Assembly: GCA_002373615.1 (NCBI GenBank)
Contig: DFKU01000050.1
Location: forward strand, 1 to 61,148
Length of the DNA: 61,148 bases
DNA from: Alphaproteobacteria bacterium UBA3637
GTDB taxonomy: Bacteria > Pseudomonadota > Alphaproteobacteria > CAAHEQ01 > UBA3637
Direction of reading: 5' to 3'
Below the pieces are notes generated by a model. That model did no database searches. It had not been told where the DNA came from and saw only the letters and a program-made list of their open reading frames with translations. Made by a program: the position numbers and the translations under genes. Shown in pieces: positions 41,985 through 51,776 of this stretch; positions within the stretch are counted from its first letter, which is position 1; every line of letters starts with the position of its first letter.

Positions 41985-42510
41985 CTTTTTTATACCTATC
42001 CCGAATCGAACGCGTCCCCCGTCTGGACGAGGGTTCCAGCGCTTTAAATTCATCCTCTTCTTCTGATTCATCCAATAAAATTTCATCTGTAGATGTTTTA
42101 TTGGTTTGAACCTGACGTTCAACCTCTTGCCACGCCACTTGTACGGCAGGAAAAATCACCAACTGCGCACATACAACTCCACGGTGTAAAACGTAATCAG
42201 ACGTAGAAGTATTACGTAAAAGGACAAACAAAGGCCCTCGTTCAGCCGGATGCAAAATACTGGGGGCATCCGATACAACGATCCCTTCTTTTCTGGCCAA
42301 TTTGGGCAAACTCACAACCTGACCACAATAACCATTGGGAATCCCTATAGCAAACCCCACAGGCACATAGGCACGTTCCCCCGGTTTCAATCTGACTGGG
42401 GCAGAAACCGCAGCTTGCAAAGTTAAAGCAATATGATCCTTGGATTCATAGCTGGGAAGAGGCAAACCTTCCCCATCTGACGTTCGACAAATGTAAAGTG
42501 TTGGTACCAT
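41974..42510 (-). CDS. dUTPase-fold protein, apparently catalytically dead
   Basis: I chose ATG 42510 (GGGGGAAAA upstream), giving 178 aa. Residues from about 25 to 130 follow trimeric dUTPase order: LTLQAAVSAPVRLKPGERAY (motif 1 region), VPVGFAIGIPNGYCGQV, LPKLARKEGIVV (motif 2), PSILHPAERGPL (motif 3) and GVVCAQLVIFPAVQ (motif 4). The motif 3 aspartates normally seen as GxIDxDYxG are replaced by H, P and A. Motif 2 lacks RSG, and the C-terminal glycine-rich motif 5 is absent, replaced by an acidic then basic tail. Enzyme activity is therefore unlikely. Its place right after VirB11 suggests a structural or regulatory part in secretion. Confidence 0.65.
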   Translation of the reverse strand: MVPTLYICRTSDGEGLPLPSYESKDHIALTLQAAVSAPVRLKPGERAYVPVGFAIGIPNGYCGQVVSLPKLARKEGIVVSDAPSILHPAERGPLFVLLRNTSTSDYVLHRGVVCAQLVIFPAVQVAWQEVERQVQTNKTSTDEILLDESEEEDEFKALEPSSRRGTRSIRDRYKKDDE

Positions 42511-42520
42511 TTTTCCCCCT

Positions 42521-43522
42521 TTAAGTAATTTCTGTAATTGCGCGAATATTCCCATTACGATTAATTTGAACAACGCGCAATTTATCCTTCATTTCTTTAA
42601 AAAGTTTTTCTTCTTCTGAACCAGAAAAACTTTGGTGATTACTTTCGGCAATACGCCCGATAAAAGCACGATAGGCTTCATTTGGGTCCGCTGCATGAAT
42701 AGTAGCAAAACAGTTTTCATGTCCCGAATTCATCAGCTTCCAAATGGCATTCGCATTCGTTGTGGAAATTTCCCCCCCCAAAATCGCATCCGGCGTAAAA
42801 CGTACCACCAAATCAATCACATTCGCATAAGTAAAAGTATTTGTGGCTTCAGTACGAGAAACAACCAAGTGAACATGATTCGGTTGCTTTACAATCAATT
42901 CGCGGGTATCTTCAATGGTAATGATACGCTTATGTTCATCCAATAACTTAATCATATTATTCAAAAAAGTCGTTTTACCTGTAGCCGTTGCCCCGCTGAT
43001 CAAGATATTATCCCCCCGCTGAATGGATAAAACCAGACGTTCATAGGGGTCATCAGGATCTTCCACATCTTTTAATCTATTCAGTTGACGTAACCGTCCC
43101 CCTTGTGTTAAACCGAATTGTTCCATACCAATATCCAGATCTTCACGATACACACGAATGGCCATGGCAATACCACCCGTCAAATCATCATTATCGTACA
43201 TAACGTTCCGACCCGCTATCCCAGAAAAACGATGTCCGCCGGGAAGTGCTGCAAACACCACAGGCACCCCACCAACAGGATCATAGGCTAAGTCATAGGT
43301 GTTAGCAATGATGTACATAATATCATTCAAATATTCACGAGTCAGTTTTGGATCTTCATAATAATGCCACGGATGAGCATGTTTTCCCCTGAGACGCAGC
43401 CATATTCCCCCCGGATTATCTATTGCCACTTCTTCCACATTATCTTGGGAATACCAATAGGAAAGCGGCCGAAGGGTCATTTCTAAAACTTTATAGGTAT
43501 CTGTGATTGAAAGGGTACTCAT
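42521..43522 (-). CDS. virB11: Type IV secretion ATPase, VirB11 family
   Basis: This 333-aa hexameric ATPase has an N-terminal domain with VEEVAIDNPGGIWLRL. Walker A is GATATGKTT (near residue 177). An acidic Walker B region, DAILGGEI, lies near 247, and the family His box GHENCFATIHA near 270. VirB11 powers pilus assembly and substrate transfer from the cytoplasmic face of the inner membrane. It lies directly after VirB10 (9 nt gap), the order found in VirB operons. DotB/PilT-type ATPases are the nearest alternative, but the N-terminal domain and gene order favour VirB11. Confidence 0.88.
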   Translation of the reverse strand: MSTLSITDTYKVLEMTLRPLSYWYSQDNVEEVAIDNPGGIWLRLRGKHAHPWHYYEDPKLTREYLNDIMYIIANTYDLAYDPVGGVPVVFAALPGGHRFSGIAGRNVMYDNDDLTGGIAMAIRVYREDLDIGMEQFGLTQGGRLRQLNRLKDVEDPDDPYERLVLSIQRGDNILISGATATGKTTFLNNMIKLLDEHKRIITIEDTRELIVKQPNHVHLVVSRTEATNTFTYANVIDLVVRFTPDAILGGEISTTNANAIWKLMNSGHENCFATIHAADPNEAYRAFIGRIAESNHQSFSGSEEEKLFKEMKDKLRVVQINRNGNIRAITEIT

Positions 43523-43531
43523 CGTTTTCCT

Positions 43532-46500
43532 TTAAAAAAGAGGTTTGTCTTCCAATGGTACCGGTGCCACTTTTCGATCTGAAATATCCGGCATACGATC
43601 AGTGCCATCATAAATGGGCGTTTCCATTTCTTGTTGATTATTGGAAGGGATATCGGTATTAGAGGAAGCTGGCATTTTTTCATCCTGTTCTGAACGACGT
43701 TGTTGCGTCCATGAATTTATTCCCTGAGGTGTCTTGGCTTGGTATTCCGAATCGTCCTCTTCTTTCGGAGGATTTTTGTCCATATAATCCGCATCATCTT
43801 CTGGGGTTCGCAACCATAAATCCTGAGAAGGGAAGACGGTTAACCGAGTTCCTGAAGGAACAAAAATGACAGGAGGTGTTTGCTGAGCTTTAGCAATCAT
43901 ATCATCCAAAATATCACCTATTTTTTCGATGAATTGCTTGCGCGCATCATTCATTGCTTGAGAACGTTGAGACATTGTTTGAGATTGCGTTTGTTGTCCT
44001 GTTTGCATATTTGTTTGAACAGTCACTTCTTCATTCGTCGCCATTAAATATGAAACCGCAGAACTTGCCAGTGTAGACAAAACGGATGTCCCATATTTAT
44101 TCCATAACTGTTCATCCAAGTAGGCAGCGACCCCACCGCGCCCTTGTGCGTCCCCTGAATTTGATCCAGACAGATCGAAAGCAGAACCATCAGGTCGAAT
44201 TAACCGATTCCAAGAAATCTGAAGCTTTGCAACCCCATTGACTGCATTTTCACCTTCACCCCCAAATGTTCCAATTAAACGACTTCCTGCGGGAATTAAG
44301 ATATTGCGTCCTTCTTCCCCATAAATGTTTGTTTCAACGATCGCAATTGCAGGCACATCCGAATACCTGGAATCGATAGAACGCGCCAAAACTGCCGGAA
44401 TCGCCTTCCCCTGCAGGACAACATGTGTCATATCAACCGGCCAAGTGGAAATGGATTTTCCACTCACCCCGGCCTTTGTCCAATCTTTATCTTTTTTAGG
44501 TTTCGCCATTTCTTTTATTTTTGCAGAAATTTTAAGCGTACCAGCCCCACGTTCCCTTTGCGTTTTCATACCTTGACGACGTTTGTTAATTTTATCCGTA
44601 AAATCATCAATCTGTGCTTGCGTTGGTTTAAATGGCGTATGAATATCGGGACGTTCTCTGTTCCCAGAAACAGGATCCGACATTACCTTGTTATCCCATG
44701 TATAAGGACGTCCATCATCCCCTAAATATCCAATAATCATTCCACTTTCATCGGTTATCGTCCCATCTGAATTAACCATATAGGTGTTTGACCCAATATT
44801 GATAGCACGCGCAGGCCTATTTGATTTTCCCATACCAGACATACCACATTGCTTTAACAGTACAGAAACATCGATACCGCGAAAACTTTCAACATAGTTT
44901 CCATCTGGCGTAAAAACTTGCCCATCAGGGGTTACTGTATAAATCAAATCCCCATTTTCATCCCGCAATGTTCCATCAGCCATCAATGAAGCAATCTTTT
45001 GACCATCATATCCAACTAAATCACACCCAGAAAGGTACCCCAGGCCAGGAACATACGAGGTATGAATATCTGGCAGAGAATTACCCCATGGATCTGTGAG
45101 TTGCCCCTTTGGTGGCACAACAAATATGGGTTCTCCATTGGTTCCTTTCACTATATCATCACCTCCTTGGATATATTTTACAACACCCTCAGAATCTGAA
45201 AAAATGGTATTTTGTCCACCAACATTTATCCCTATTTTGTTCCCATTCCAATCATAAGCCGTACCAGATTCATCCACTTGACCAATATTACTTTCCCCAT
45301 TATAAATACTCCCATCTGAACGGGTCCAACCGATAATATTACCTTTCTCATCAATAATTACACCGCGTTCAACAATCGTACATAATTTTTCCCCGTTTGG
45401 TGCCAACATCTCACCAGAATTTGTGGCACACCCGATTTCAACCCCATTCAAATCCACCACAGTTGAATCAGGGAGGGTTCTCCCCATCAGTTGCTTCCCC
45501 GAAATACAGGGTTCATTATTTCTGACAACACGTCCTATTTTGGAACCATTGGCATCCACTGCCCACATATCACGTCCAATCCGCCCCACAACGGAACCTT
45601 GACCATTGATCACACGACCGTCATAAGCCGTTTGACCAACAATTTTACAATCATTGACCACTAATCCTTCCGGAATTAAAAAACCTTGAATACGTAGTTC
45701 ATCAATTTCTGACTCTGCATCATTCAACCGAACAAGTCCTGCATTGTCCACGCGCCCATGAACCTCCCCTTGATAAGAGATAACAGTCCCATCATAAGAG
45801 GCAATGCCCATTACATCCCCATCATTACTAACAGCGGACATAATCGGGAAAACACGCGCCACAACAGGGGGCTTTTGACCTGATTTATTTACAACATAAG
45901 CATTATCTGTGATACGGAATAATTTTTTAGCAGCATTATCAACAACATCCCCCAGGATGGTTGTACGTCCCAAAACTTTAAAACCTTGATTAAGTCCGAT
46001 CGGAAGGCCTTGTTGAACTGTATGACCTGCATAAGGCATACTGTTAAAGACAGCTTTTTCAGGCACACCTGCTACCGATCCATCCGGTAAAACACGCCCC
46101 GCAAAAACATTTTTATCCCCAACTATGGTGCCATCCACCGTAGAAACAACCCCATAATACGTTCCAATATCATCTACAATTCCCCCATTTGGCATAGTAT
46201 TTCCCAGCCACATATTGTCTGTTGAAAGCGCTGATCTGAAAGCCATTTTATTTCCAATTTGAATCCCTGATTTATAAACAGCCGCTGTTCCAGAAGTCAC
46301 CCCTGCAAAACTCCCACGTTTGTCAATGAATACATTAGGAGCATAAATACCTCCCATTAATTCCCCATTCGGAGAATAAACCAAGCCCGTCCCCGTCACA
46401 ATAGCTGTTTTTTTACCCGCTTTATAAATTTGTCCATCAGAAGCAACTGTACCAATCATCCCCAAGGTGGGCGTGATCGCCGCCCCAGAAGAAACCATTC

Positions 46501-49500
46501 CTCCTGATAATTGATTTGAGGTATTGAAATAATAACGATTCATCATAACCGACCCAATTGTTTTATCTGATCCCAAAGAAACGACTGATCCTGTTTCAGA
46601 AACAATTCCCAATACGCGTCCTGATTCAATGCTGGAAACAAAAGGAGAAGGTGTTTTTTCAAGCCCTATAATCATCCCTTTACTGGCAACATAAGGGTCA
46701 AAACCTGTTTGGGAAATCCTTAAACCATTGGCCTCTAAAATTTCCCCTGACGCACCAATAAAACCAACAGATTTAGAGGCCTCATTAAATGCTGTTGTTC
46801 CAAGGGTTAAAAAACGTCCAATTATTTGACCATTCACGTCAAAAACATGTCCGTCCAAACCAACTGAGCCAAGAACTCTTGTCCCATTTTCAATTTTTCC
46901 ATCTGCACGCAACCATCCCATTAATTGCCCATTGGTGTCTATGGCAATTCCCGGCGTTAAGATCTGACCTATAATGGCACCATCAGCATCATACAAGAAA
47001 GAACTATTTCCTATAACCGCAATCTGTTCCCCTTTGCCGGAGAGAACCTCACCTTGCGAGCTAACAGTCCCCAAATATTCCCCCATTGCGTCCACAACAA
47101 CGGCAGAACTCACAATATTTCCCATGAAATTTTGGGAAAGATCCAACGCTTCACCTGATGGTAAAATCGTTCCCGACATACGTCCATCTGGCGCATTCAG
47201 TTCCCCGTGAAAATTTGTCCATCCCACCAATTTACCATTTTTATTAACAAACGGAGCCAGTGAAATTAAGGATCCTTTAATGGTATTATCTTGTCCCAAA
47301 ATCAAGCCAGTACCAGAAACAGTCCCAATAAAATTACCTCTTATATCATTGACTTGAAATTGATAAGCTAAATCATTTGCCATTCCCGATAATTTAGGTT
47401 CAATAGATCCCACGAAGCCTTGAACAGAAACACCCACCGAAATTGATGGTGCCACTTGACCCAATATTTGATTTTTATCAGAAATGGCCAAGCCATTTGT
47501 CAAAACCCGGCCAATTTTAATTTGCCGATTATCCAAAATTTCAGCACGATTATTTGCAAAACCAACATACTTTCCATCGCTGGACAAAACCGGACCAACA
47601 GGAACAACACCTCCGACCAATTGTCCTTCCATATCCGTCACAGAACCATTTGCATGAATCGTATAATTTCCCATAGCATCTGGACCAATCAAAATCCCAT
47701 TTGCATTCAATGTTCCCAAAAAAGAACCATCTAATTTTATAAAAGTAGAACCTTCCGGAATTAATCTTCCGATAATATCTGTTCCTGTCTGATTGATGAC
47801 TGTAAAGCCCGGTAAAACACGACCTAATTGTCCCCCTGATTTATCTTTTAAGCTGCCTGTCAGTTGATTGTATTGACCCAAAATTTTACCGCTATCTGAA
47901 AACACTGTCCCAGAAAAGGGAACAACCCCTTTTAATTGACCTTTATCCCCAATAACCCAACCATTGAAATAAACATCCCCTAACCAATTTCCATTTTCAT
48001 CATAGGCTTTATTGCCAACAGAAGTCCCCCCCAAGGGATAACCATTTTCATCAACTATGACGCCCCTTGTATTTTGACTTAAAACTTGCAATTTTTTTTC
48101 ATAAACACACCCAATGATTTGGCCTTTATTATCCATAATCTGGCCATCCAAACGAACACGCCCAATCACTTGATTTTGTGCATTGATATAAAGCCCAAGC
48201 GGCGTCACTTCCCCGCTGATATCTCCTTGTAAATTTTGAACAGTCTTGTCTGGATTGACACATCCATTTTTTACTCCCTCCGTTGATACGACATCACCAT
48301 TCATAGAAATGAGCCCCAATAAACGGCAGCCTTCAGCTATGGCTGTTCCCCAAGGAACAATAGCCCCTATTTGTCTTTTTTTATCATCAACTGCTCTTCC
48401 ATCTGGCGTTATATGTCCCAGTTTTTTTAAAGATAAATTCACAACACTGCCATCTGGATAGACGGAGCCTGTATGAGTGCATCCCCCTGAGGTAATTAGA
48501 CCTTCAGGCATCAAAGACCCCACAAACGTTCTGTGTGCAAAAGCCGTTCCATCTGGATTCATAATACCAATTTGTGTCGCTTTAAAATTCAAGGCTTTTC
48601 CTTCAGAATTCACAAAGCCAATAGGAGTCCCCTCCTCATCAATGATAATACCTTCACGAATCACAGAACCCAATTCATTCATCTGATTATCGACAATGGA
48701 TCTATCCAATAAAACATGACCAACAGTTTGATCAAAAGAATCTTTCACCTCACCATTTAACTTTACTTCACCCAAGGAACGGCCACCGGCACCAACCCCA
48801 ACACCACGCGGCACAACACCACCAACCAATTCCCCTTTATCATTAATGGCAAACCCCATAGGACGCATAAAGGCTATTTTTACTTTTGACTCATTGACGA
48901 CAGAACCATCCGGCATAATAAGGCCTACGTAATTCCCCATGGAATCGATCACTGCCCCCCAAGGAGCAACAAAACCAATAGCATTTTTATTAGCATCAAT
49001 AACTTGGCCATCTACCCGCGGATATCCCATCACCTTTCCTTTGGCATCCACATATACAGCAATACCATTATTGACAACAAATTTTCCAAACACATTCCCT
49101 TGTTCATTCATGGCTGGCATTGCATAAATTGCCTTACCAACAATTTTAAAAGTTGTGGGATCAATAATCGTGTTATCGTTCAATAAACGTCCCACAACTT
49201 TTCCTTCGGGATTGACCACATCCCCATTTTTGGCAATATCCCCCATCAATTCATTTTTTAGATCCAAAGGAACTTTTTTAGGTTCTGTGATTCCTATAAT
49301 TTCACCGGTTTCTTTATTCTTTATCAAGCCTTCCGGTGTTTTTTCAGCATCCGGATTATTGGGGTCAACGGGTTTTCCATCAGGCCCCAATCCTTCTTCT
49401 GGACGAGCTTGCGCTTTTTCTTTTTCTTCACAACAAATCACACAATCTTTGGAATCTGTTGATTGTGCTTTCAGCATCACTGTTGTACGTTCTTTTCTGA

Positions 49501-50023
49501 ACACAGAAGGACTGTGTTCCTGCCATTCAATAACTAAAGTATTTTGAATATTACGCAGTGTTTTCGGAGCCCAAGACACGTTAATTGTACATTCTTCATC
49601 TTTTGCCAAACGTTCTTTCTCCATGCAGGATCCAGACAGAACAAAACCATCCGGTTGTTCTTCGATTAATCTTTTACTGATTAATCTGATTGGAGCATTT
49701 TCTGCTTTTAAAACAATCGGAGCCTCCGCCTCAGATCCAATTACAACGTTAGGCGTCATAACCACTTCTGATGGTGTGACAACAAGTTGCGCATCCCCTC
49801 TGGAACTTAAATTAGGCAAACCGGCTTCTTCCGTGCCATTCGGGTCAATCGGTTCAACTGTCCAATCTCCCGGATCCCTGCGCACCCTTTGAGTTGCTTG
49901 TTTGGGTTGCATGCGACACCAAGCCAACAAAAAGAGTAAAGCAATAACAAGCCCAAAAACCAACAACAAATAGTTGGTTCTGCGTTTGGATTGAGCTGAT
50001 AAACTTTCTCTATTTGGTGCCAT
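43532..50023 (-). CDS. virB10: Giant VirB10-like outer/inner membrane bridging protein (2163 aa)
   Basis: An N-terminal basic stretch and one membrane helix (about residues 16-38) are followed by an Ig-like ASH-type domain (about 85-190, ending in CMEKERLAKDEECTINVSWA). Next come about 1,500 residues of short glycine-rich repeats (about 240-1775) and a linker. A VirB10/TrbI domain (about 1845-2080) has IPAVLARSIDSRY, ILIPAGSRLIGTF and VFVPSGTRL-like strands. A proline/acid-rich tail closes it. VirB10 spans from the inner membrane to the outer-membrane pore and senses ATP use. Typical VirB10 proteins are about 400 aa, so this one is roughly five times longer, the excess being repeats. DotG also carries repeats, but its flanking genes differ. 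Confidence 0.85.
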   Translation of the reverse strand: MAPNRESLSAQSKRRTNYLLLVFGLVIALLFLLAWCRMQPKQATQRVRRDPGDWTVEPIDPNGTEEAGLPNLSSRGDAQLVVTPSEVVMTPNVVIGSEAEAPIVLKAENAPIRLISKRLIEEQPDGFVLSGSCMEKERLAKDEECTINVSWAPKTLRNIQNTLVIEWQEHSPSVFRKERTTVMLKAQSTDSKDCVICCEEKEKAQARPEEGLGPDGKPVDPNNPDAEKTPEGLIKNKETGEIIGITEPKKVPLDLKNELMGDIAKNGDVVNPEGKVVGRLLNDNTIIDPTTFKIVGKAIYAMPAMNEQGNVFGKFVVNNGIAVYVDAKGKVMGYPRVDGQVIDANKNAIGFVAPWGAVIDSMGNYVGLIMPDGSVVNESKVKIAFMRPMGFAINDKGELVGGVVPRGVGVGAGGRSLGEVKLNGEVKDSFDQTVGHVLLDRSIVDNQMNELGSVIREGIIIDEEGTPIGFVNSEGKALNFKATQIGIMNPDGTAFAHRTFVGSLMPEGLITSGGCTHTGSVYPDGSVVNLSLKKLGHITPDGRAVDDKKRQIGAIVPWGTAIAEGCRLLGLISMNGDVVSTEGVKNGCVNPDKTVQNLQGDISGEVTPLGLYINAQNQVIGRVRLDGQIMDNKGQIIGCVYEKKLQVLSQNTRGVIVDENGYPLGGTSVGNKAYDENGNWLGDVYFNGWVIGDKGQLKGVVPFSGTVFSDSGKILGQYNQLTGSLKDKSGGQLGRVLPGFTVINQTGTDIIGRLIPEGSTFIKLDGSFLGTLNANGILIGPDAMGNYTIHANGSVTDMEGQLVGGVVPVGPVLSSDGKYVGFANNRAEILDNRQIKIGRVLTNGLAISDKNQILGQVAPSISVGVSVQGFVGSIEPKLSGMANDLAYQFQVNDIRGNFIGTVSGTGLILGQDNTIKGSLISLAPFVNKNGKLVGWTNFHGELNAPDGRMSGTILPSGEALDLSQNFMGNIVSSAVVVDAMGEYLGTVSSQGEVLSGKGEQIAVIGNSSFLYDADGAIIGQILTPGIAIDTNGQLMGWLRADGKIENGTRVLGSVGLDGHVFDVNGQIIGRFLTLGTTAFNEASKSVGFIGASGEILEANGLRISQTGFDPYVASKGMIIGLEKTPSPFVSSIESGRVLGIVSETGSVVSLGSDKTIGSVMMNRYYFNTSNQLSGGMVSSGAAITPTLGMIGTVASDGQIYKAGKKTAIVTGTGLVYSPNGELMGGIYAPNVFIDKRGSFAGVTSGTAAVYKSGIQIGNKMAFRSALSTDNMWLGNTMPNGGIVDDIGTYYGVVSTVDGTIVGDKNVFAGRVLPDGSVAGVPEKAVFNSMPYAGHTVQQGLPIGLNQGFKVLGRTTILGDVVDNAAKKLFRITDNAYVVNKSGQKPPVVARVFPIMSAVSNDGDVMGIASYDGTVISYQGEVHGRVDNAGLVRLNDAESEIDELRIQGFLIPEGLVVNDCKIVGQTAYDGRVINGQGSVVGRIGRDMWAVDANGSKIGRVVRNNEPCISGKQLMGRTLPDSTVVDLNGVEIGCATNSGEMLAPNGEKLCTIVERGVIIDEKGNIIGWTRSDGSIYNGESNIGQVDESGTAYDWNGNKIGINVGGQNTIFSDSEGVVKYIQGGDDIVKGTNGEPIFVVPPKGQLTDPWGNSLPDIHTSYVPGLGYLSGCDLVGYDGQKIASLMADGTLRDENGDLIYTVTPDGQVFTPDGNYVESFRGIDVSVLLKQCGMSGMGKSNRPARAINIGSNTYMVNSDGTITDESGMIIGYLGDDGRPYTWDNKVMSDPVSGNRERPDIHTPFKPTQAQIDDFTDKINKRRQGMKTQRERGAGTLKISAKIKEMAKPKKDKDWTKAGVSGKSISTWPVDMTHVVLQGKAIPAVLARSIDSRYSDVPAIAIVETNIYGEEGRNILIPAGSRLIGTFGGEGENAVNGVAKLQISWNRLIRPDGSAFDLSGSNSGDAQGRGGVAAYLDEQLWNKYGTSVLSTLASSAVSYLMATNEEVTVQTNMQTGQQTQSQTMSQRSQAMNDARKQFIEKIGDILDDMIAKAQQTPPVIFVPSGTRLTVFPSQDLWLRTPEDDADYMDKNPPKEEDDSEYQAKTPQGINSWTQQRRSEQDEKMPASSNTDIPSNNQQEMETPIYDGTDRMPDISDRKVAPVPLEDKPLF
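44690..49310 (-). repeat. Protein-coding repeat array in virB10, about 20-residue units
   Basis: Roughly 70-80 degenerate units follow the pattern G-x-V-x3-G-x-V-x-D-x2-G-x2-I/L-G, for example GRVRLDGQIMDNKGQIIG and GNVTPDG-like turns. Units differ at the DNA level, so the array is old, not recently slipped. A regular hydrophobic-Gly alternation suggests a beta-solenoid or beta-roll fibre. Confidence 0.8.
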
Positions 50024-50033
50024 TTAATTTCCT

Positions 50034-51707
50034 TTACTGAATTCGAACCACTGAGCAAGAAAATCCTCTGCGACCAATTTTGCGACACAAAGTATCGGCC
50101 GTTGACACATCTTTTACCATTCCTGCCCGCAAGCGGAAGACCTCCATCACATCCCCATCAGCCGTCGCATCTACGGAATAATAAGGCTCATAACCTGTTA
50201 AAATATCCTTATTTTTGGCATACACTTTATTCCATAAGGCCTCTAACTCTGAAATCTGGGAACTGGTACCAAATTCAATAGCAATAGATTCTGCTCCAAT
50301 ATTAGCCACAATATCCCCTTTCTTTTGAGAGGCCTCTTGAATCGCTTGGCTTGTCTGAGCACTTTGCCGCACTTCTTGCGGAATTGCACGTAAATTCTGC
50401 CATCCTTTTACACCATTACAACGTCCTGAACCTGTTTCATCATAGCAATAAGGTGCCGCATTTGTTGCATAAGGGTTATGAACCATCTCGGTCATCAGTG
50501 GCGTTCCATAAGGATTTAATCCTGTTGATTGTGGGACAGAATCGTACAAAACAGCCCCTCCCCCTGCCAATAAGGCGTTGGATGTTTGATGAGGGTTAGC
50601 GGTTCCTGGATTTGTTGGCATTCCTCCAACACTTTGCGTATTTGCAATTGAACCACTATAGTCTGTGTACTCCAGACCAGCAGCAGGATCCCGACGTAAC
50701 TTGATACAAATCAATTTTTTACCATTGCGCAAAACCAAATCCCCGATGGCTTCCACTACAATCAGACGACTGTTAGGACCACGTGCACGATAACCGACAG
50801 GAACCTCCGTGTCTTGAACCAATAAATTGACAATAGGACGTTGCGTCATCGTCAATGCCTTTGGTCCTAAATCAATATAGGTAAAAATGTTATCTCGCCA
50901 AATATTATCTGGCGCAATATCCACATCATCAGGATTTGGCAAAAACATATCTAAATCAAATTTAATACTTTCAGGATCCATCGGAATTGTTTTCAACCAA
51001 TCATTGGGTCCAGAAGAAGCCGTTGCCAACGAAGTTTGAGCTCCCGCCTTCCCATTTTTGACAGAACCGGAAACAGCCCCAGGTGCAGCCGCCATGGAAC
51101 TGGCACCATTTGCATCGACCATCTGCCCGCCATCAGCCGCGGGTGTCCATCGTGGTCCCACCAACACATCCACAACAGATTGTGTAATTTTATCTGTATT
51201 AAAGGTCTCACTGCGCAAATAGAAAACGTATCTATTCCCCGAACGACCAAAAATAATCATATTGCTGTCTACACCAATGTAGGAAGGATCCGCATAAACA
51301 AGTAATGAATTAGGCGCCACAATTTCCCCATTAAAAGATTCCGGCGATCCGATATGGACTTTTTCAATCAATTCCCAAGCAGGAAGATTGATCAACGTCA
51401 TCATCCCTTCACGCAACCGTACAGGTAAAACCGTATCGGGCGTCCAATTGTATTTAGAATATCCCGGTTTAGTCTGGCCCTCCCCCAAATGTTCCATTGG
51501 ATTATTCCAAGCTTTTTGTTGCATTCCCATAGAATGAATATAACTTAAATCAACCTGATCAAAAGAACCAGCATTTTGATTGATTGCATCCATCATTAAT
51601 GCGCTTTCTGTATCAGTTGGTGTTTGAATTTGCGCATAAGACACGAACGAAACCAAAAGGGAAAAAATCCCCCCCGCCAAAAATGGATAAATGGTTCTTT
51701 GTTTCAT
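50034..51707 (-). CDS. virB9: VirB9-like secretion channel protein with C-terminal SPOR domain
   Basis: The start is ATG 51707, with GGGAGG upstream (557 aa). A signal peptide ends near residue 25 (VSYAQ). The N-terminal VirB9 part has LREGMMTLINLPAWELIEKV and IIFGRSGNRYVFYLRSETF. The C-terminal VirB9 beta domain has NIFTYIDLGPKALTMTQRPIV and VEAIGDLVLRNGKKLICIKLR. The last 90 residues form a SPOR-type domain (LEALWNKVYAKNKDIL, VFRLRAGMVKDVSTADTLC). VirB9 lies in the periplasm and builds the outer-membrane ring with VirB7 and VirB10. SPOR domains bind denuded glycan strands of peptidoglycan at division sites, so this fusion could place the channel at the septum. Confidence 0.82.
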   Translation of the reverse strand: MKQRTIYPFLAGGIFSLLVSFVSYAQIQTPTDTESALMMDAINQNAGSFDQVDLSYIHSMGMQQKAWNNPMEHLGEGQTKPGYSKYNWTPDTVLPVRLREGMMTLINLPAWELIEKVHIGSPESFNGEIVAPNSLLVYADPSYIGVDSNMIIFGRSGNRYVFYLRSETFNTDKITQSVVDVLVGPRWTPAADGGQMVDANGASSMAAAPGAVSGSVKNGKAGAQTSLATASSGPNDWLKTIPMDPESIKFDLDMFLPNPDDVDIAPDNIWRDNIFTYIDLGPKALTMTQRPIVNLLVQDTEVPVGYRARGPNSRLIVVEAIGDLVLRNGKKLICIKLRRDPAAGLEYTDYSGSIANTQSVGGMPTNPGTANPHQTSNALLAGGGAVLYDSVPQSTGLNPYGTPLMTEMVHNPYATNAAPYCYDETGSGRCNGVKGWQNLRAIPQEVRQSAQTSQAIQEASQKKGDIVANIGAESIAIEFGTSSQISELEALWNKVYAKNKDILTGYEPYYSVDATADGDVMEVFRLRAGMVKDVSTADTLCRKIGRRGFSCSVVRIQ

Positions 51708-51776
51708 CTTTCCTCCCAATTTTTATTTAAATCTTTTGACATCTTAATCCAAAATCATCAGAATGTCCACACTTTT

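Noticed and set aside
44690..49310. CRISPR-like or noncoding tandem repeat array.
   Set aside because: The periodicity is at the protein level in one uninterrupted frame; DNA units are divergent and there are no constant repeats with unique spacers.
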